Positions 9,427-20,136 of a stretch of 35,076 nucleotides of DNA are shown one piece after another. How positions within the stretch are numbered: position 1 is the stretch's first letter; each line of letters opens with the position of its first letter. Origin of the DNA: Burkholderiaceae bacterium (GTDB lineage Bacteria; Pseudomonadota; Gammaproteobacteria; Burkholderiales; Burkholderiaceae); the NCBI GenBank assembly GCA_947448305.1, contig CANFME010000016.1, forward strand, positions 1 to 35,076. The letters are read 5' to 3'. Below the pieces are notes generated by a model, which saw only the letters and a list, made by a program, of their open reading frames with translations, was not told where the DNA came from and did no database searches. The translations under genes and the position numbers were made by a program.

Positions 9427-10539
9427 TTAATTTTTTGGTACCAATAACCACATGCTACCTGATTGTTTTGTCATTCCCGCTTTTTCTCCAGCAAGATCAC
9501 CAGATCCCCAATAATAGTCAGCTCGAACACTTCCAACAATAGCACTCCCTGTGTCTTGAGCAAATACTAAGCTTTCTATCTTTTTACCAGTTTTAGGGTC
9601 TGAAGTACTTAAGAAAACCGGAGACCCTTTAGGGATATGTTGCCAATCTACGGCAATACTTCTTTGGGCAGTAAGTGGCTCACCTAAAGCACCAATCGGT
9701 CCATCCTCCATTAATCCACTTGAATTAATTTTAAAAAACACATATCTAGGATTTGCATTTAAAAGATCTTGGACACGCCCTGGATTTCTTTTTGCCCAAT
9801 TAGAAATATTTTGCATACTCGCTTGAGAAGTTGTCATTTCTTGCTGTTGAATCAACCAATTGGCAATGGATTTGTAAGGTTGATTGTTGGTGCCGGCAAA
9901 GCCTAGCCTGAGCATTTGACCATTTTCTAATTGGATTTTTCCTGATCCTTGAATTTGCATCATCGCTGCCGCCACTGGATCATTGACCCAAGCTATCTCA
10001 TTGCCTTTTAAAAGCGAACTTTTCAAAAGCTCTGCACGCGCTGGTCTCAGTAATTTGGTATCACTCTTCCAGGCAACTGGGTATTGGTATAGGGGAATTT
10101 GAAACCCTGGGATCTTTGTTAATGAACCCTTCAAAATTGGCTCATAATACCCAGTAATTAAGCCCTCTGCACTCCCTTGAGTATATCCATTACTGGGTAA
10201 AGCCTGTCGCAATGACAAGGTCTGAAAATTATTTTCAAAAAATTGCTTTACTTGCAAAGGGCTTGGATTTTTCAATTTGGCAGAATCTGTACAAAGCCTT
10301 TTTAAAGGGCTATCAATGCTTGCTTTTTGAAGATAGTTACAACTTTTTTGCCAAGTAGTCCAAACCCCATCCATCGCATCATCCTTCCAACCTGGTAAAG
10401 CACTCAGCTGATCAGTATTTTGATTTTGAAGCGAAAGTTCTGGAACGAACTTATCTTGGCTAGTCTTTGATGTGATATTGCGCTCTTGATTTGCGCAAGA
10501 GACGAGTAAAATAAGGAAGAATGCAATGAAGTATTTCAT
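9427..10539 (-). CDS. mltA: Membrane-bound lytic murein transglycosylase A
   Basis: Lipoprotein signal (LLVSCANQ), GLITGYYEP, IQGSGKIQLENG, 3D-like VFAQDTGSAIVGSVRADYYWGSG. Confidence 0.95.
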   Translation of the reverse strand: MKYFIAFFLILLVSCANQERNITSKTSQDKFVPELSLQNQNTDQLSALPGWKDDAMDGVWTTWQKSCNYLQKASIDSPLKRLCTDSAKLKNPSPLQVKQFFENNFQTLSLRQALPSNGYTQGSAEGLITGYYEPILKGSLTKIPGFQIPLYQYPVAWKSDTKLLRPARAELLKSSLLKGNEIAWVNDPVAAAMMQIQGSGKIQLENGQMLRLGFAGTNNQPYKSIANWLIQQQEMTTSQASMQNISNWAKRNPGRVQDLLNANPRYVFFKINSSGLMEDGPIGALGEPLTAQRSIAVDWQHIPKGSPVFLSTSDPKTGKKIESLVFAQDTGSAIVGSVRADYYWGSGDLAGEKAGMTKQSGSMWLLVPKN

Positions 10540-10586
10540 TCGTTACTCATTCATTACATTTTTTTAATTTCAGTAAAAGGTCACAG

Positions 10587-10709
10587 ATGCTAGCAGACTT
10601 ATTAGATGAATACCCCATGCTTTTATTAGTGGCAGAAGCTGGGGTTGCCTTGTTGATCCTTGTTTTCATTGTTGTTTGGACCATGATGGGTAGAAAAAAA
10701 GATGAGTAA
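10587..10709 (+). CDS. Predicted 40-aa single-pass membrane microprotein
   Basis: ATG at 10587, SD AAAGG at 10576-10580 (6-nt spacer), TAA at 10707-10709: MLADLLDEYPMLLLVAEAGVALLILVFIVVWTMMGRKKDE; below the ORF-track size cutoff. Confidence 0.6.
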   Translation: MLADLLDEYPMLLLVAEAGVALLILVFIVVWTMMGRKKDE

Positions 10710-10713
10710 AGGC

Positions 10714-11088
10714 CTAGTGTAGGATTCTTGGCATCGTTAATAGAAATTCTGGAATGGGGGCTGCAAAAAACTCCGCCTCCTCCGAAACACAGAAATAACT
10801 CCCTTTCATTTTCCCATCCGGCGACGGAATAGAAGCCCAACTTGTGTACTCAAATGATTCTCCAGGTCTGAGAAAAGGTTGCTGACCAACCACGCCTAAA
10901 CCGCGAACTTCTTGTTCTACGCCTTCTGTGTCGGTAATAACCCAATGTCTACCAATCAACTGGAATGGGACTTGCGATTCGTTTTTGATGATCATCGTAT
11001 AGGCAAAACTATAGTTGCCTTTTTCAGGAATTGACTGATCTTCTAAATACTGTACTTTTACCGTTATTTGAATTGCATACTCGCTCAT
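10714..11088 (-). CDS. apaG: Co2+/Mg2+ efflux protein ApaG
   Basis: FAYTMIIKNES, GRHWVITD, GVVGQQPFLRPGESFEYTS, MKGSY. Confidence 0.96.
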   Translation of the reverse strand: MSEYAIQITVKVQYLEDQSIPEKGNYSFAYTMIIKNESQVPFQLIGRHWVITDTEGVEQEVRGLGVVGQQPFLRPGESFEYTSWASIPSPDGKMKGSYFCVSEEAEFFAAPIPEFLLTMPRILH

Positions 11089-11157
11089 GCTTAATAGTCC
11101 TTATTATCCGAATGTAATTTATTTTATGTGGATGAATCTCTACAGTAAAATAGATTT

Positions 11158-11862
11158 ATGAATAATAACTTACCTGCGATCATTGCACCATCGATCCTTT
11201 CTGCTGACTTTGCCTACTTAGGGCAAGAAGTTAAAGATGTCCTAAGTGCTGGTGCTGATTGGATTCACTTTGATGTGATGGATAATCACTTCGTTCCTAA
11301 CCTCACTATCGGTCCGCTCGTTTGTGAAGCAATTCGACCGCATGCCATAAAGAATGGGCATCCAGCCATTATTGACGTCCATTTAATGATTGAGCCGGTC
11401 GATGCATTGGTTCCAGAGTTTGCAAAAGCTGGTGCTAATTTGATTAGTTTTCACCCGGAAGCAAGTACTCACATAGATCGGACGATTAATTTAATTAAAG
11501 ATCAGGGGTGTCAAGTAGGCTTAGTCTTTAATCCGGCAACGCCATTGCATTATTTAGACCATGTTCTAGATAAACTCGATTTAATCTTATTAATGTCAGT
11601 AAACCCTGGCTTTGGTGGTCAGAAATTCATTCCGTCTACCCTTGAAAAACTAAAAGCTACTCGCAAATTGATTGATAGTTATACAGCCCAATCCGGCAGA
11701 GCTATTCGACTCGAAATTGATGGCGGAGTCAATCCAGATAATATTGGTGAGATTTATGCGGCTGGGGCAGATACCTTTGTTGCGGGTTCAGCCATCTTTG
11801 GAAAACCTGATTATGCCCAGATCATCAATGCCATGCGAACTTCTATTGCAAAAGTAAAATGA
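11158..11862 (+). CDS. rpe: Ribulose-phosphate 3-epimerase
   Basis: [44 protein letters not shown]. Confidence 0.98.
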   Translation: MNNNLPAIIAPSILSADFAYLGQEVKDVLSAGADWIHFDVMDNHFVPNLTIGPLVCEAIRPHAIKNGHPAIIDVHLMIEPVDALVPEFAKAGANLISFHPEASTHIDRTINLIKDQGCQVGLVFNPATPLHYLDHVLDKLDLILLMSVNPGFGGQKFIPSTLEKLKATRKLIDSYTAQSGRAIRLEIDGGVNPDNIGEIYAAGADTFVAGSAIFGKPDYAQIINAMRTSIAKVK

Positions 11863-13376
11863 CCTTAGATGAATTTAATCAGTTAGCGAACCAAGGTTAC
11901 AACCGTGTTCCGTTTGTGCTTGAGACCTTAGCTGACCTTGAAACCCCGCTATCACTCTATTTGAAGCTCACACAAGCTGAAGGTTCTAAGAATACATTTT
12001 TACTTGAATCCGTAGTCGGCGGTGAACGCTTTGGTCGTTACTCTATTATTGGCTTACCAGCAAGAACCTTGATTCGTTCCCGAGGAACTGCGCAAAGCCC
12101 CATCAATGAAGTACTCACTGATGGCGTAGTGGTTGAAACAAATGCTGATAATCCACTCGATTTTGTGGAGGCCTATCATGCTAAATTCAAGGCCGCCATC
12201 CTTTCAGGGCTTCCCCGCTTTTGTGGTGGGCTAGCTGGTTACTTTGCATATGACACGATTCGTTATATAGAGCCACGGTTAGCCAATTCTGCCCCAAAAG
12301 ATGAATTAGGATTGCCCGATATTCAGCTATTACTTACAGAAGAGTTGGCCGTGATTGATAATTTAGCCGGCAAACTGTATCTGATTGTTTATGTGGATCC
12401 AAAGTCTGAAAATGCCTATGTTCGTGCAAAAGAGCGATTAAAGGTTTTACGATCCCATTTAGACCGCTCGATTGTCAACCCCCTGCAGACTGCTAGCACT
12501 AAAACGCAGCCGATTCGAAATTACCCTAAAGAACAGTTTTTGGCCGCGGTCAATAAAACTAAAGAATATATTTTGGCGGGTGACTGCATGCAGGTCGTGT
12601 TTGGTCAACGCATTAGTCAGCCCTTCTCCGATAACCCCCTTTCACTTTACCGTGCTCTGCGCTCTTTGAATCCTTCACCCTATTTATATTTTTATGATTT
12701 TGGTGACCACCAATTGGTGGGTTCTTCCCCAGAAATTTTGGTTCGACAAGAAAGAACTACAGATTCAACTGGACAATTGAACCGCACCGTAACAGTAAGG
12801 CCGCTAGCAGGAACAAGACCTCGCGGTAAAACACCAGAACTTGATGAACAGTTAGCTCGGGATTTATTAGCCGATCCAAAGGAAATTGCAGAGCATGTGA
12901 TGTTGATTGATTTAGCAAGAAACGATATCGGTCGAATTGCTAAAATTGGTTCAGTCCATGTTACAGAAAAAATGAGTATCGAGAAATACTCCCATGTTCA
13001 GCATATTGTGAGTTCGGTTGAGGGTAACTTGCGTGAAGAGATTACCAATATGGATGTGTTGCGGGCTACTTTTCCAGCTGGTACTCTTTCCGGCGCACCT
13101 AAAATCCGGGCGATGGAAATAATTGATGAAATGGAAATCACCAAACGCGGCCCTTATGGCGGTGCAGCGGGTTATCTCTCGTTTTCAGGTGATATGGACG
13201 TTGCTATTATTATTCGCACAGGTGTGATTAAAGATGGTTGGTTACACTCACAAGCGGGGGCGGGAATCGTTGCCGACTCAGTCCCTGAGTCAGAATATCA
13301 AGAAACTGAAGTTAAAGCCCGAGCAGTTCTACGAGCAGCGGAAATGGTCCAAGCTGGACTAGATTCAAGCGCATAG
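11859..13376 (+). CDS. trpE: Anthranilate synthase component I
   Basis: Chorismate-binding motifs ([48 protein letters not shown]). Confidence 0.98.
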   Translation: MTLDEFNQLANQGYNRVPFVLETLADLETPLSLYLKLTQAEGSKNTFLLESVVGGERFGRYSIIGLPARTLIRSRGTAQSPINEVLTDGVVVETNADNPLDFVEAYHAKFKAAILSGLPRFCGGLAGYFAYDTIRYIEPRLANSAPKDELGLPDIQLLLTEELAVIDNLAGKLYLIVYVDPKSENAYVRAKERLKVLRSHLDRSIVNPLQTASTKTQPIRNYPKEQFLAAVNKTKEYILAGDCMQVVFGQRISQPFSDNPLSLYRALRSLNPSPYLYFYDFGDHQLVGSSPEILVRQERTTDSTGQLNRTVTVRPLAGTRPRGKTPELDEQLARDLLADPKEIAEHVMLIDLARNDIGRIAKIGSVHVTEKMSIEKYSHVQHIVSSVEGNLREEITNMDVLRATFPAGTLSGAPKIRAMEIIDEMEITKRGPYGGAAGYLSFSGDMDVAIIIRTGVIKDGWLHSQAGAGIVADSVPESEYQETEVKARAVLRAAEMVQAGLDSSA

Positions 13377-13408
13377 TTGATGCAACTGGAAAGCGATGAA
13401 AGAAATAT

Positions 13409-13978
13409 ATGCTACTCATGATTGATAACTACGATTCATTTACTTTTAACTTAGTTCAGTACTTCGGGGAACTAGGGCAAGAAGTCAAAGTTTTTCGTAA
13501 CGATGAGATTTCTTTGGATGAAATCGAGGCACTTGACCCAGATTATCTTTGTATTTCTCCTGGGCCTTGTAGCCCCAAAGAAGCAGGCATTTCGATTGAT
13601 ACAATCCTTCAGTTTGCCGGAAAAATTCCAATCTTAGGCGTTTGTTTAGGTCATCAAGCCATCGGTGAAGCATTTGGCGGTCATATTATTCGTGCCAAAA
13701 CGATCATGCATGGCAAAACAGATACCATCCAAACCAAAAGACGTGGCGTTTTTCAGGGGTTGCCAGCCGAGTTTACGGTGACCCGTTATCACTCCTTAGC
13801 GATTGAACGCTCGACTCTGCCAGACTGCCTTGAAATTACAGCCTCTACAGCTGACGGCGAAATCATGGGCGTCAAGCATAAAACACTCGCGGTGGAAGGT
13901 GTTCAATTCCACCCAGAATCTATTCTGTCAGAATATGGGCATGACTTACTGCAGAACTTTTTAAAACTGAAAAAATAA
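13409..13978 (+). CDS. trpG: Anthranilate synthase component II (glutamine amidotransferase)
   Basis: [36 protein letters not shown]. Confidence 0.97.
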   Translation: MLLMIDNYDSFTFNLVQYFGELGQEVKVFRNDEISLDEIEALDPDYLCISPGPCSPKEAGISIDTILQFAGKIPILGVCLGHQAIGEAFGGHIIRAKTIMHGKTDTIQTKRRGVFQGLPAEFTVTRYHSLAIERSTLPDCLEITASTADGEIMGVKHKTLAVEGVQFHPESILSEYGHDLLQNFLKLKK

Positions 13979-13994
13979 TTGGTACGATAATTTA

Positions 13995-15035
13995 ATGACA
14001 ATCACCTATCAAGAAGCCCTCTTAAGATGTATTGAACACCGTGAGATTTTTCATGATGAAATGCTTGGTTTAATGCGCGCAATCATGAAAGGAGAGCTAT
14101 CTCCAAGTATGACCTCCGCTTTACTAGTTGGTCTGAGAACCAAAAAAGAAACGATTGGTGAAATTTCTGCAGCCGCGATGGTGATGCGTGAATTTGCCAA
14201 CCATGTGGTCGTAAAAGATTCCAGCAATTTTGTCGATATTGTTGGTACTGGTGGTGATGGTTCCCATAGCTTTAATATTTCAACAACCTCTGCTTTTGTG
14301 ATTGCTGGTGCTGGTGCCAAAGTTGCTAAACATGGTAACCGCAGCGTTAGTAGCAAATCAGGTAGTGCTGATGCCCTTGAATCGCTTGGCGCCCGGATTG
14401 ATCTTTCTGCTCAACAGGTTGGGCAATGTATTGAAAAAACGGGGATGGGTTTTATGTTTGCCCCTAACCATCACCCAGCAATGAAAAATGTTGCAGCGGT
14501 TCGTAAAGAACTCGGTATTCGTACTATTTTTAACATCTTGGGCCCCTTAACTAACCCAGCCAATGCGCCGCATATGCTCATGGGTGTTTTCCATCCAGAT
14601 TTAGTGGGTATTCAGATTCGTGTTTTAGAGCGTTTGGGTATGAAGCACGCTTTAGTCGTTTATGGCAAGGATGGGCTTGATGAAATTTCTCTTGGTGCTT
14701 CCACCTTAGTGGGAGAACTCAAAGATGGTCAAATTATTGAATATGAGATTCATCCTGAAGATTTTGGGATTGCCATGACAAGTTCGCGCGCCTTTAAAGT
14801 CGAGAATGCACAGGAATCAAAAAACATTATCTTAGACGTTTTGGATGGACAACCTGGACCAGCGTTAGATATCGTCGTTCTTAATTCTGGTGCTGCCTTA
14901 TATGCCAGTGACCTCGCCCCATCTATTGCAGCCGGTATCGAGATGGCACGCGCCACGATAGCCTCTGGTAAAGCGAAGGCGAAAATGCTCGAGTTTGTCA
15001 AAGCCACTCAGGAGCTAGGTGAAAACAATGTCTGA
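13995..15035 (+). CDS. trpD: Anthranilate phosphoribosyltransferase
   Basis: [35 protein letters not shown]. Confidence 0.98.
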   Translation: MTITYQEALLRCIEHREIFHDEMLGLMRAIMKGELSPSMTSALLVGLRTKKETIGEISAAAMVMREFANHVVVKDSSNFVDIVGTGGDGSHSFNISTTSAFVIAGAGAKVAKHGNRSVSSKSGSADALESLGARIDLSAQQVGQCIEKTGMGFMFAPNHHPAMKNVAAVRKELGIRTIFNILGPLTNPANAPHMLMGVFHPDLVGIQIRVLERLGMKHALVVYGKDGLDEISLGASTLVGELKDGQIIEYEIHPEDFGIAMTSSRAFKVENAQESKNIILDVLDGQPGPALDIVVLNSGAALYASDLAPSIAAGIEMARATIASGKAKAKMLEFVKATQELGENNV

Positions 15036-15831
15036 TATCTTACATCGTATTCTTGCGACTAAAAAAGAAGAACTTGTCGTCTCCAAAGCAGTCGTTTCAC
15101 AATCTGATGTTGAAGCACTTGCGCTAGCAAGTTTGACGGATTCGATTTTGGCTCCCCGCGGTTTTATTAATGCGATTGAAGCAAAAATTGCCCTTGGTCA
15201 CGCCGGTGTCATCGCGGAAATTAAACAAGCTAGTCCTAGTAGAGGCATCTTAAGAAACCCATTCCATCCAGCACTCATTGCTCAAAGTTATGCAAAGCAT
15301 GGTGCTGCCTGTTTATCGGTCTTAACTGACGAGCAATACTTTAAGGGTTGTACAGCCTTTTTAAAAGAGGCTAGAGGAGCTTGTAACTTACCTGTTATTC
15401 GTAAAGATTTTATGGTTGATCCGTATCAAATTTATGAAGCTCGGGCGATGGGTGCTGATGCGATTCTACTGATTGTTTCCGCGCTCACCGATCAACAATT
15501 AAAGGAATTTGAAGACCTCGCCATCCAATTACAAATGGATGTGCTAATAGAAGTACACGATGCTGAAGAATTACAAAGAGCGCTGTTATTGAAATCGAAT
15601 TTACTCGGGATTAATAATCGGGACCTCAAAACTTTTGAAGTCTCGTTACAAAATACTATCGATTTACTCTCTGAAATTCCGAAAGAAAAAAGAATCGTTA
15701 CCGAAAGTGGTATCTTGGCCAAAAAAGATGTGGACTTCATGCGCGAGCATCAAGTGGATGCCTTTTTAGTTGGTGAAGCTTTCATGCGAGCAGAAAATCC
15801 TGGTCAGGCTCTGCAAGATCTATTCTTTTAA
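15028..15831 (+). CDS. trpC: Indole-3-glycerol phosphate synthase
   Basis: [15 protein letters not shown] start preferred over track start 15019; [37 protein letters not shown]. Confidence 0.97.
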   Translation: MSDILHRILATKKEELVVSKAVVSQSDVEALALASLTDSILAPRGFINAIEAKIALGHAGVIAEIKQASPSRGILRNPFHPALIAQSYAKHGAACLSVLTDEQYFKGCTAFLKEARGACNLPVIRKDFMVDPYQIYEARAMGADAILLIVSALTDQQLKEFEDLAIQLQMDVLIEVHDAEELQRALLLKSNLLGINNRDLKTFEVSLQNTIDLLSEIPKEKRIVTESGILAKKDVDFMREHQVDAFLVGEAFMRAENPGQALQDLFF

Positions 15832-15841
15832 GTAAAAACAG

Positions 15842-16972
15842 CTAAATTAAGCGCGCCTCAACTTCTTGCGCAATCGCTAAAGAGGAAGTCAAACCAGGCG
15901 ATTCAATCGCGAACAAATTGATGAGGCCAGTATGTCTATGAAACTGAGCATTATCAATTCTAAAATCGGCAGCCGGCTCACCAGGTTTACTCGTCTTTGC
16001 TCTGATCCCAGAGTATGCAGGACTCAAGACTCCATCCGGTAAGTCTGGCCAGTAACTACGAATCGCCGCATAAAATTTATTGCCGCGCAAAGGGTCTACC
16101 GCGTAATCGACTTGGCTCTCTTCTTCAATATCGAGCCACTCTACATCGGGGCCAAACTTCGCTTGTCCGCCAAGATCCATCGTGACATGCACACCTAGAC
16201 CACCAGGTTCAGGAATGGGGTAAATTAAACGAGCAAATGGGGACTTCATCGCCAAAGAAAAGTAATTCCCTTTAGCGAAGTAAGGTTTTGGTATGAGTGC
16301 TTCATCAAAGCCCAAAATTTGCTGAGCAACTTTTGGTGCGCTCATTCCGGCACTATTAATTAAGTATTTTGTTTCTAATTGGAAAACAGATCCATCTGCG
16401 GTTAAAACATCTAATCTATAACCGTTCATACCCTCTTGGATGGGACTTGTCTTGTGTAAAGAGGATTGATAAGCAATCATCCCCCCAGCATCTTCAAACT
16501 CACCCAGTAAAGAGAGCATATAACTATGACTATCAATCACACCTGTACTCGCCGACAGAATTGCTTCTTCGACGCGCAATACGGGTTCTAAGGCATTAGC
16601 TTGCTTTTTAGTAATGCGGGATAACTGGGGAACTAAATTAGCACAGGCCTTATCCCAAATTTTCTCTAAATCCTCGAGTTGAGTTTGATCACTAGCAACA
16701 ATCAACTTACCGCAGGGGTTATATGGGACACCGTGGGACTTTGCATACGCATGTAAGAGTGCGTTCCCTTTTAGGCAAACTTCTGTTTTGAGAGAGCCAG
16801 TGGGGTAGTAAATGCCAGCATGCATGACTTCACTATTGCGTGCGCTGGTAATAGTGCCAAAACTGGACTCACGTTCTAATAAGATGGTTTCTTTACCGCT
16901 TCTTGCCATTTGCCGCGCAATCGCTAGCCCAACAACTCCAGCTCCAACAACCACACAATCAACTCGTTCCAT
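15842..16972 (-). CDS. FAD-dependent oxidoreductase, L-2-hydroxyglutarate oxidase (LhgO)-like
   Basis: VVVGAGVVGLAIARQMA dinucleotide-binding motif, SARNSEVMHAGIYYP, GVHVTMDLGGQAKFGPDVEW. Confidence 0.88.
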   Translation of the reverse strand: MERVDCVVVGAGVVGLAIARQMARSGKETILLERESSFGTITSARNSEVMHAGIYYPTGSLKTEVCLKGNALLHAYAKSHGVPYNPCGKLIVASDQTQLEDLEKIWDKACANLVPQLSRITKKQANALEPVLRVEEAILSASTGVIDSHSYMLSLLGEFEDAGGMIAYQSSLHKTSPIQEGMNGYRLDVLTADGSVFQLETKYLINSAGMSAPKVAQQILGFDEALIPKPYFAKGNYFSLAMKSPFARLIYPIPEPGGLGVHVTMDLGGQAKFGPDVEWLDIEEESQVDYAVDPLRGNKFYAAIRSYWPDLPDGVLSPAYSGIRAKTSKPGEPAADFRIDNAQFHRHTGLINLFAIESPGLTSSLAIAQEVEARLI

Positions 16973-16988
16973 GGTTGTCTAAAAAAAC

Positions 16989-18083
16989 CTAGACGTTGAA
17001 TAAGAAATTCAGTACATCGCCATCTTTAACGACATACTCTTTACCCTCAGCTCGCATTTTGCCAGCTTCCTTCGCACCCTGTTCACCCTTGTATTGAAGA
17101 TAATCATCAAAACCAATGGTTTGCGCGCGAATAAAGCCTTTTTCAAAATCCGTATGGATGACACCGGCGGCTTGTGGTGCCGTATCACCAATATGAATGG
17201 TCCATGCACGAACTTCCTTAACACCCGCTGTAAAGTAAGTTTGCAGGCCTAAGAGACTAAAACCAGCTCGAATAACGCGGTCAAGACCTGGTTCATTCAT
17301 GCCCATCTCTTGCAAGAACTCAATCTTGTCTTCATCTTCTAAATCGGCAATCTCTGCCTCAATCGCTGCACAAACAGCAACGACAGGCGCGTTTTCTAGA
17401 GCAGCGTGTGCTTTGACAGCCTCTAAATGGGGATTGTTTTCAAAACCATTTTCCAACACGTTTGCGACGTACATCGCAGGTTTGGCCGTAATTAAACAAA
17501 ATGGCTTTAACAACAGCATTTGTTCAGGTGATAAACCAAGCGATCTCACGGGTTTTGCTTCATTGAGGTGAGCAGCCACTTTCGTTAAGACTGATAGTAG
17601 TGCTGCAGCCTCTTTATCGTTACCCGATTTTGCGGCTTTGGTATATTTGGTAATTGCTTTATCAACGCTGGTTAAATCCGATAAAGCTAACTCTGTATCA
17701 ATGACTCCGATGTCGGAGAGCGGATCAACCCGACCGGCAACGTGAATCACGTTATCGTCTTCGAAGCATCGGACGACGTGAGTGATCGCATCCGTTTCTC
17801 GAATATTGGCTAAAAACTGATTACCAAGACCCTCGCCTTTAGAAGCACCAGCGACTAAACCAGCAATATCGACAAACTCAACGATCGCAGGTACGATTCG
17901 TTCTGGCTTGACGATTTTTGACAGTTCGGATAGACGTGAGTCTGGAACTTCCACGACGCCAATATTAGGCTCAATCGTGCAAAATGGATAATTCTCTGCC
18001 GCGATACCAGCTTTGGTAAGCGCGTTAAAGAGGGTGGATTTGCCGACGTTAGGCAGGCCGACGATGCCGCATTTCAATGACAT
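16989..18083 (-). CDS. ychF: Ribosome-binding ATPase YchF
   Basis: [51 protein letters not shown]. Confidence 0.98.
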   Translation of the reverse strand: MSLKCGIVGLPNVGKSTLFNALTKAGIAAENYPFCTIEPNIGVVEVPDSRLSELSKIVKPERIVPAIVEFVDIAGLVAGASKGEGLGNQFLANIRETDAITHVVRCFEDDNVIHVAGRVDPLSDIGVIDTELALSDLTSVDKAITKYTKAAKSGNDKEAAALLSVLTKVAAHLNEAKPVRSLGLSPEQMLLLKPFCLITAKPAMYVANVLENGFENNPHLEAVKAHAALENAPVVAVCAAIEAEIADLEDEDKIEFLQEMGMNEPGLDRVIRAGFSLLGLQTYFTAGVKEVRAWTIHIGDTAPQAAGVIHTDFEKGFIRAQTIGFDDYLQYKGEQGAKEAGKMRAEGKEYVVKDGDVLNFLFNV

Positions 18084-18109
18084 AAGCTATATTGTAATAA
18101 CATCATATT

Positions 18110-19333
18110 ATGAGTACACAAGAAATTATTATATTAGGTGGTGGAATAGTTGGTAAAACAGCCGCTTTAGCCTTTAGTCAAAAGGGTTTAAAGGTTTTAC
18201 ATATTGCTGCTAATTTTGGTGATAAATCCAACACAAATTTGTCGAGTTCTGAAAAAGATCCTTGGAATAGTCGAGTTTATGCGATTTCGCACAGTTCAGA
18301 ACAGCTATTTAAAGACCTACAAATTTGGCAAGCAATTGATCCAAGTCGAAGACAAGCCGTCGAACAAATGCGCATTTATGGTGATAGTGGTCAAACTGAA
18401 GATGGGATCCACTTTTCTGCCTTTGAGGCCAATTTGCCAAAACTTGCCTATATCGTAGAGTCCCAGCAAATTGAGGATGCTTTGGACCTTGCAACGACCT
18501 TTTCTAAATTCATTGTTCGCCTTGAAGCAAGTTTCGAGTCGATTTCAATGGATGAGGAGCAGGCCACAGTAAAAACCAACCTTGGCATTTTCAATGCACC
18601 GCTCGTCATTGCCGCTGATGGCGCAAATTCATTAGTTCGGACTCAAGTGGGTATAGAGATTTCACAAGATATTTATGAGCATACTGCCATCATCGGAAAC
18701 TTTGCTTCCGAAAATCAACATTTACGCACCGCACATCAATGGTTTTTGGACAACGGTGATGTGTTAGCACTTCTACCTTTGCCGGATAAAAAAGTCTCAA
18801 TGGTTTGGTCTACCTCTGAATCAAACGCTGCTCATTTAGTCGATCTAGCCAAAAATGACCCTAATCTTTTTTCTCAAACCATAAGTTCTCAAGCACAAGG
18901 TATGCCACTTGAAGCTTTGGGAAAATTGCAATTACTGAACCAAGTAAAGACTTATCCGCTCAAACGCCAGAGGGCAAAGCAATTTATTGGCCCTAACCTG
19001 GATCCAAAAGTTGTTTTACTCGGCGACGCGGCGCATGTGATGCATCCTCTAGCTGGCCAAGGTTTGAACCTAGGTCTTCGTGATATCAGAGACCTTGTCA
19101 AAACAATCACCGAAAAAGAAACTTTTAGAAAGATTAATGACCGTGTATTACTGCGCCGTTATGAACGTGCTCGCGTAGCGGATGTGGATGCTATTTTAGG
19201 CGTAACCCATCATTTACACCGATTGTTTATGAGAAATGACTCGGCGTTGAAATGGCTTCGAAATACTGGGATGCGTCTTCTCAATCAACAAAGTAACATT
19301 AAAAAACAATTGATTGCGAAAGCTTTAGAATAG
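18110..19333 (+). CDS. FAD-dependent hydroxylase, UbiH/UbiI/VisC family
   Basis: ILGGGIVGKTAALAF, ADGANSLVR, LLGDAAHVMHPLAGQGLNLGLRD. Confidence 0.88.
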   Translation: MSTQEIIILGGGIVGKTAALAFSQKGLKVLHIAANFGDKSNTNLSSSEKDPWNSRVYAISHSSEQLFKDLQIWQAIDPSRRQAVEQMRIYGDSGQTEDGIHFSAFEANLPKLAYIVESQQIEDALDLATTFSKFIVRLEASFESISMDEEQATVKTNLGIFNAPLVIAADGANSLVRTQVGIEISQDIYEHTAIIGNFASENQHLRTAHQWFLDNGDVLALLPLPDKKVSMVWSTSESNAAHLVDLAKNDPNLFSQTISSQAQGMPLEALGKLQLLNQVKTYPLKRQRAKQFIGPNLDPKVVLLGDAAHVMHPLAGQGLNLGLRDIRDLVKTITEKETFRKINDRVLLRRYERARVADVDAILGVTHHLHRLFMRNDSALKWLRNTGMRLLNQQSNIKKQLIAKALE

Positions 19334-19340
19334 AGTTTTA

Positions 19341-19380
19341 TTACTCTAGCTAGGATGTTCTTCGAACGTAGCTAGAGTAA
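19341..19380. repeat. 12-bp perfect inverted repeat with nested hairpin
   Basis: TTACTCTAGCTA ggat GTTC ttc GAAC g TAGCTAGAGTAA; between the UbiH-like gene and dsbC. Confidence 0.9.
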
Positions 19381-19394
19381 CTTAATTATTAGGA

Positions 19395-20126
19395 ATGACC
19401 ATCATGCGCACCTTTCAAATTTACCTAGCCTTTTTTTTGGGAAGTTTATCAATTTTTAGCCTAGCTCAATCTAACGATAAGATCAAAACCGAATTACAAA
19501 AGCAACTGGGTGCAAATGTCCAAATTAAAAGCATCTTGCCATCGCCAATTCCAGGAATTTTTGAAGTTGTTGTAAACAATACAGTGGTGTATACCGACGC
19601 ATCTGCAAAATATTTAATTCAGGGCAGTATTGTTGAATTAAAAACGGGTACTAACCTCACAGAGCAAAAAGAAGACGAGCTGAATAAAATCAAGTTTACT
19701 GATTTGCCAATGAAAGATGCCTTAAGGACAGTTAGAGGCGACGGAACTCGCGTTATTGCCGTGTTTGCTGATCCGAATTGTGGGTATTGCAAAACCTTGG
19801 AAAAAAATCTTTTAACAATGGATAACATTACCGTTTTTACCTATTTAATTCCAATCTTGTCTGCCGACTCAACGGCCAAGTCTAAAGCGATTTGGTGTAG
19901 TGCTGAGCCAAGCAAAGCATGGATCAACTGGATGACTCAACAGGTGCCACCCACAGCAGCAAAAGCAGATTGTGTTAACCCCTTAGATAGAAATTTAGCT
20001 CTTGCCAAAAAATATGGCGTTACCGGAACACCAGCAATTTTCTTTAGCGATGGCACCAGAATTCCTGGCGCAGTTTCTAAAGAAACTATTGAAAAGAAAT
20101 TTGCAGAATTAATCGTTAAAAAATAA
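19395..20126 (+). CDS. dsbC: Thiol:disulfide interchange protein DsbC family
   Basis: Signal peptide, VFADPNCGYCKTLE (CGYC active site), YGVTGTPAIFFSDG; true start may be the ATG four codons in (19404). Confidence 0.92.
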   Translation: MTIMRTFQIYLAFFLGSLSIFSLAQSNDKIKTELQKQLGANVQIKSILPSPIPGIFEVVVNNTVVYTDASAKYLIQGSIVELKTGTNLTEQKEDELNKIKFTDLPMKDALRTVRGDGTRVIAVFADPNCGYCKTLEKNLLTMDNITVFTYLIPILSADSTAKSKAIWCSAEPSKAWINWMTQQVPPTAAKADCVNPLDRNLALAKKYGVTGTPAIFFSDGTRIPGAVSKETIEKKFAELIVKK

Positions 20127-20136
20127 TCCCCTTTTT

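Noticed and set aside
10547-10840. 97-aa minus-strand ORF overlapping the 3' end of apaG
   Set aside because: Out of frame with apaG and low-complexity; the plus-strand microprotein has a better RBS and composition
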